Assembly: GCA_002435875.1 (NCBI GenBank)
Contig: DIVN01000263.1
Span: 5,651 to 12,488 of the forward strand
DNA: 6,838 nucleotides
Direction of reading: 5' to 3'
Source: Anaerolineales bacterium UBA6131
GTDB lineage: Bacteria > Chloroflexota > Anaerolineae > UBA2200
Shown: piece after piece, positions 5,807 through 6,838 of the stretch
Numbering within the stretch: position 1 is the first letter of the stretch
Layout: each line of letters starts with the position of its first letter
The notes under the pieces: generated by a model
What the model was told of the DNA's origin: nothing
Database searches by the model: none
Seen by the model: the letters and a program-made list of their open reading frames with translations, nothing else
Position numbers and translations under genes: made by a program

Positions 5807-6838
5807 TCAGGGAAACACCTGGCGGCCTTGCTTGATGGCCGTGCGCAGCAGACTGCTGCCAAACTGATAGGGCATCTGGCGATAGTCATCAATATCCAGA
5901 ATCAGCAGATCAGCCCAATACCCCGGCTGCAATTGCCCCAGCTCCCCACCACGGTGGATGGCATGGGCAGCGTTCACGGTACACGCGCAGATCGTTTCGG
6001 CCGGAGTCATGTGCATGAAGCGACATGCCAGCGCCATCATGAAAGGCATGGATTCACAATAGCAGGTGCCCGGGTTCAAGTCGGTGCCCAGGGCCACGGG
6101 CAAGCCCAGATCGATCATCGTGCGTGCTGGCGCATACGTGCATTCGCCCAGCCCAAACGGCGTGCCAGGCAAGAGAACGGCAATCACACCTGCGGCCGCG
6201 AGTGCAGTGATTTCCTCTGCGCTGGTGTGCAGCAGATGCTCAACCGAGACGGCTCCAAGCTCGACGGCCAGCCGTGATGCGCCCAAGTTGACGAACTCGT
6301 CAATGTGTATCTTGAGCGACATGCCAAGCTTCTGTGCCGCGAGCAAGATCCGCCGCGTCTGCCGCAGGTCGAAGGCTCCCTCATCGCAAAAGACATCACA
6401 GAACAGGGTGCTGCTGCCCTGGCCCAGCGGCCACAACAAAGCCGCTTTCTCAGCCGCTGCGGGCAACATCTCCTCAACCACCAGATCAACATAGGCGTTG
6501 GGCCGCCCGGAGTATTCGGCAGGTACGGCATGAGCGCCCAAGAACGTCGGCACCAGCCGCACTGGTTGCATATCGCCCAACAGATCGATGGCCTCGAGTG
6601 AGGTCAGCTCTGCAGCGGTGCTCAGGCCATATCCCGTCTTGGCCTCGGCCGTGGTGGTGCCATTGGCCAGCATGCGCCTAAGCCGTGGCAGGGCGTGGGC
6701 CGCCAGGGTCGTGGCAGGGGCCCCACGGGTAGCAGCCGCCGTGCTCATGATGCCGCCACCAGCAGCCATAATCTCCAGGTAGGTGGCACCCTGTATACGC
6801 AGTTCAAACTCAGCCTGCCGGGATCCGAGAAAGATGGG
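5807..6838 (-). CDS. hutI: Imidazolonepropionase (5' end outside window)
   Basis: This is the C-terminal 343 residues of imidazolonepropionase (EC 3.5.2.7), the third step of histidine degradation: 4-imidazolone-5-propanoate plus water gives N-formimino-glutamate. It is a cytoplasmic, metal-dependent amidohydrolase. The frame stays open to the window edge, and the residues before the ATG at 6769 (GSRQAEFELRIQGATYLEI) are typical HutI sequence, so that ATG is internal. The family is usually 400-420 residues, so about 70 are missing, including the metal-binding HxH motif that should end just before the first visible residue. Numbering from that residue, recognisable parts are AAGGGIMST (25-33), AKTGYGL (66-72), FLGAHAVP with His103, FCDVFCDEGAF, KIHIDEF with metal ligand His178 and Glu181, SVEHLL with His201, and ALGTDLNPGTC with metal ligand Asp253. 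All expected catalytic residues in the visible part are present. Other hut genes, if clustered, would lie to the right. Confidence 0.95.
   Translation of the reverse strand, partial: PIFLGSRQAEFELRIQGATYLEIMAAGGGIMSTAAATRGAPATTLAAHALPRLRRMLANGTTTAEAKTGYGLSTAAELTSLEAIDLLGDMQPVRLVPTFLGAHAVPAEYSGRPNAYVDLVVEEMLPAAAEKAALLWPLGQGSSTLFCDVFCDEGAFDLRQTRRILLAAQKLGMSLKIHIDEFVNLGASRLAVELGAVSVEHLLHTSAEEITALAAAGVIAVLLPGTPFGLGECTYAPARTMIDLGLPVALGTDLNPGTCYCESMPFMMALACRFMHMTPAETICACTVNAAHAIHRGGELGQLQPGYWADLLILDIDDYRQMPYQFGSSLLRTAIKQGRQVFP

Noticed and set aside
5807..6769. ATG at 6769 as the start of hutI
   Set aside because: The 23 codons upstream are in frame and give characteristic HutI sequence up to the window edge. 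Starting at 6769 would drop the conserved region before AAGGG.

Overview
The window holds five protein genes in two convergent blocks, with no RNA genes, CRISPR array or insertion sequence that I can see. GC content is fairly high and coding is dense. The split two-subunit transketolase, the imidazolonepropionase and the style of the MFS transporters would fit a Chloroflexota (Anaerolineae-like) bacterium. That placement rests on my memory of such families, not on a search, and is only moderately likely.

Left block (1-3920, + strand): three tandem paralogous genes for 12-helix major facilitator superfamily (MFS) transporters. The first lacks its start because it runs off the left edge. The second (1199-2482) and third (2607-3920) are complete. 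Laid side by side, the three proteins need no insertion or deletion from the first visible residue to the shared REPR motif near the C-terminus. Copies 2 and 3 each follow a 90-nt leader of identical geometry: a TTTGCAG block, 17 nt to a TA(G/C)ACT block, a GC-rich hairpin, a conserved 18-nt tail ending in the Shine-Dalgarno sequence, then ATG. The rest of the leader has drifted, so these blocks look like a footprint of a duplicated promoter and 5'-UTR cassette. Each transporter probably has its own promoter. The substrate cannot be told from sequence.

Right block (3970-6838, - strand): reading leftward, the 3' part of hutI (imidazolonepropionase, histidine degradation), then the N-terminal and C-terminal subunits of a split transketolase. 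Gaps are 33 nt and 10 nt, which suggests one transcript. The transketolase subunits look translationally coupled. The block ends at a strong intrinsic terminator (3924-3960), a perfect 30-bp palindrome whose A/T tract lies on the side that serves the minus strand. The terminator sits in the 49-bp gap between the two convergent blocks.

The most unusual points are the spacing-conserved leader cassette in front of tandem transporters, the divergence of copy 1 at two otherwise conserved helix segments, and the linkage of a histidine-degradation gene to a transketolase pair. I do not see a defence system, mobile element or clearly new enzyme system.
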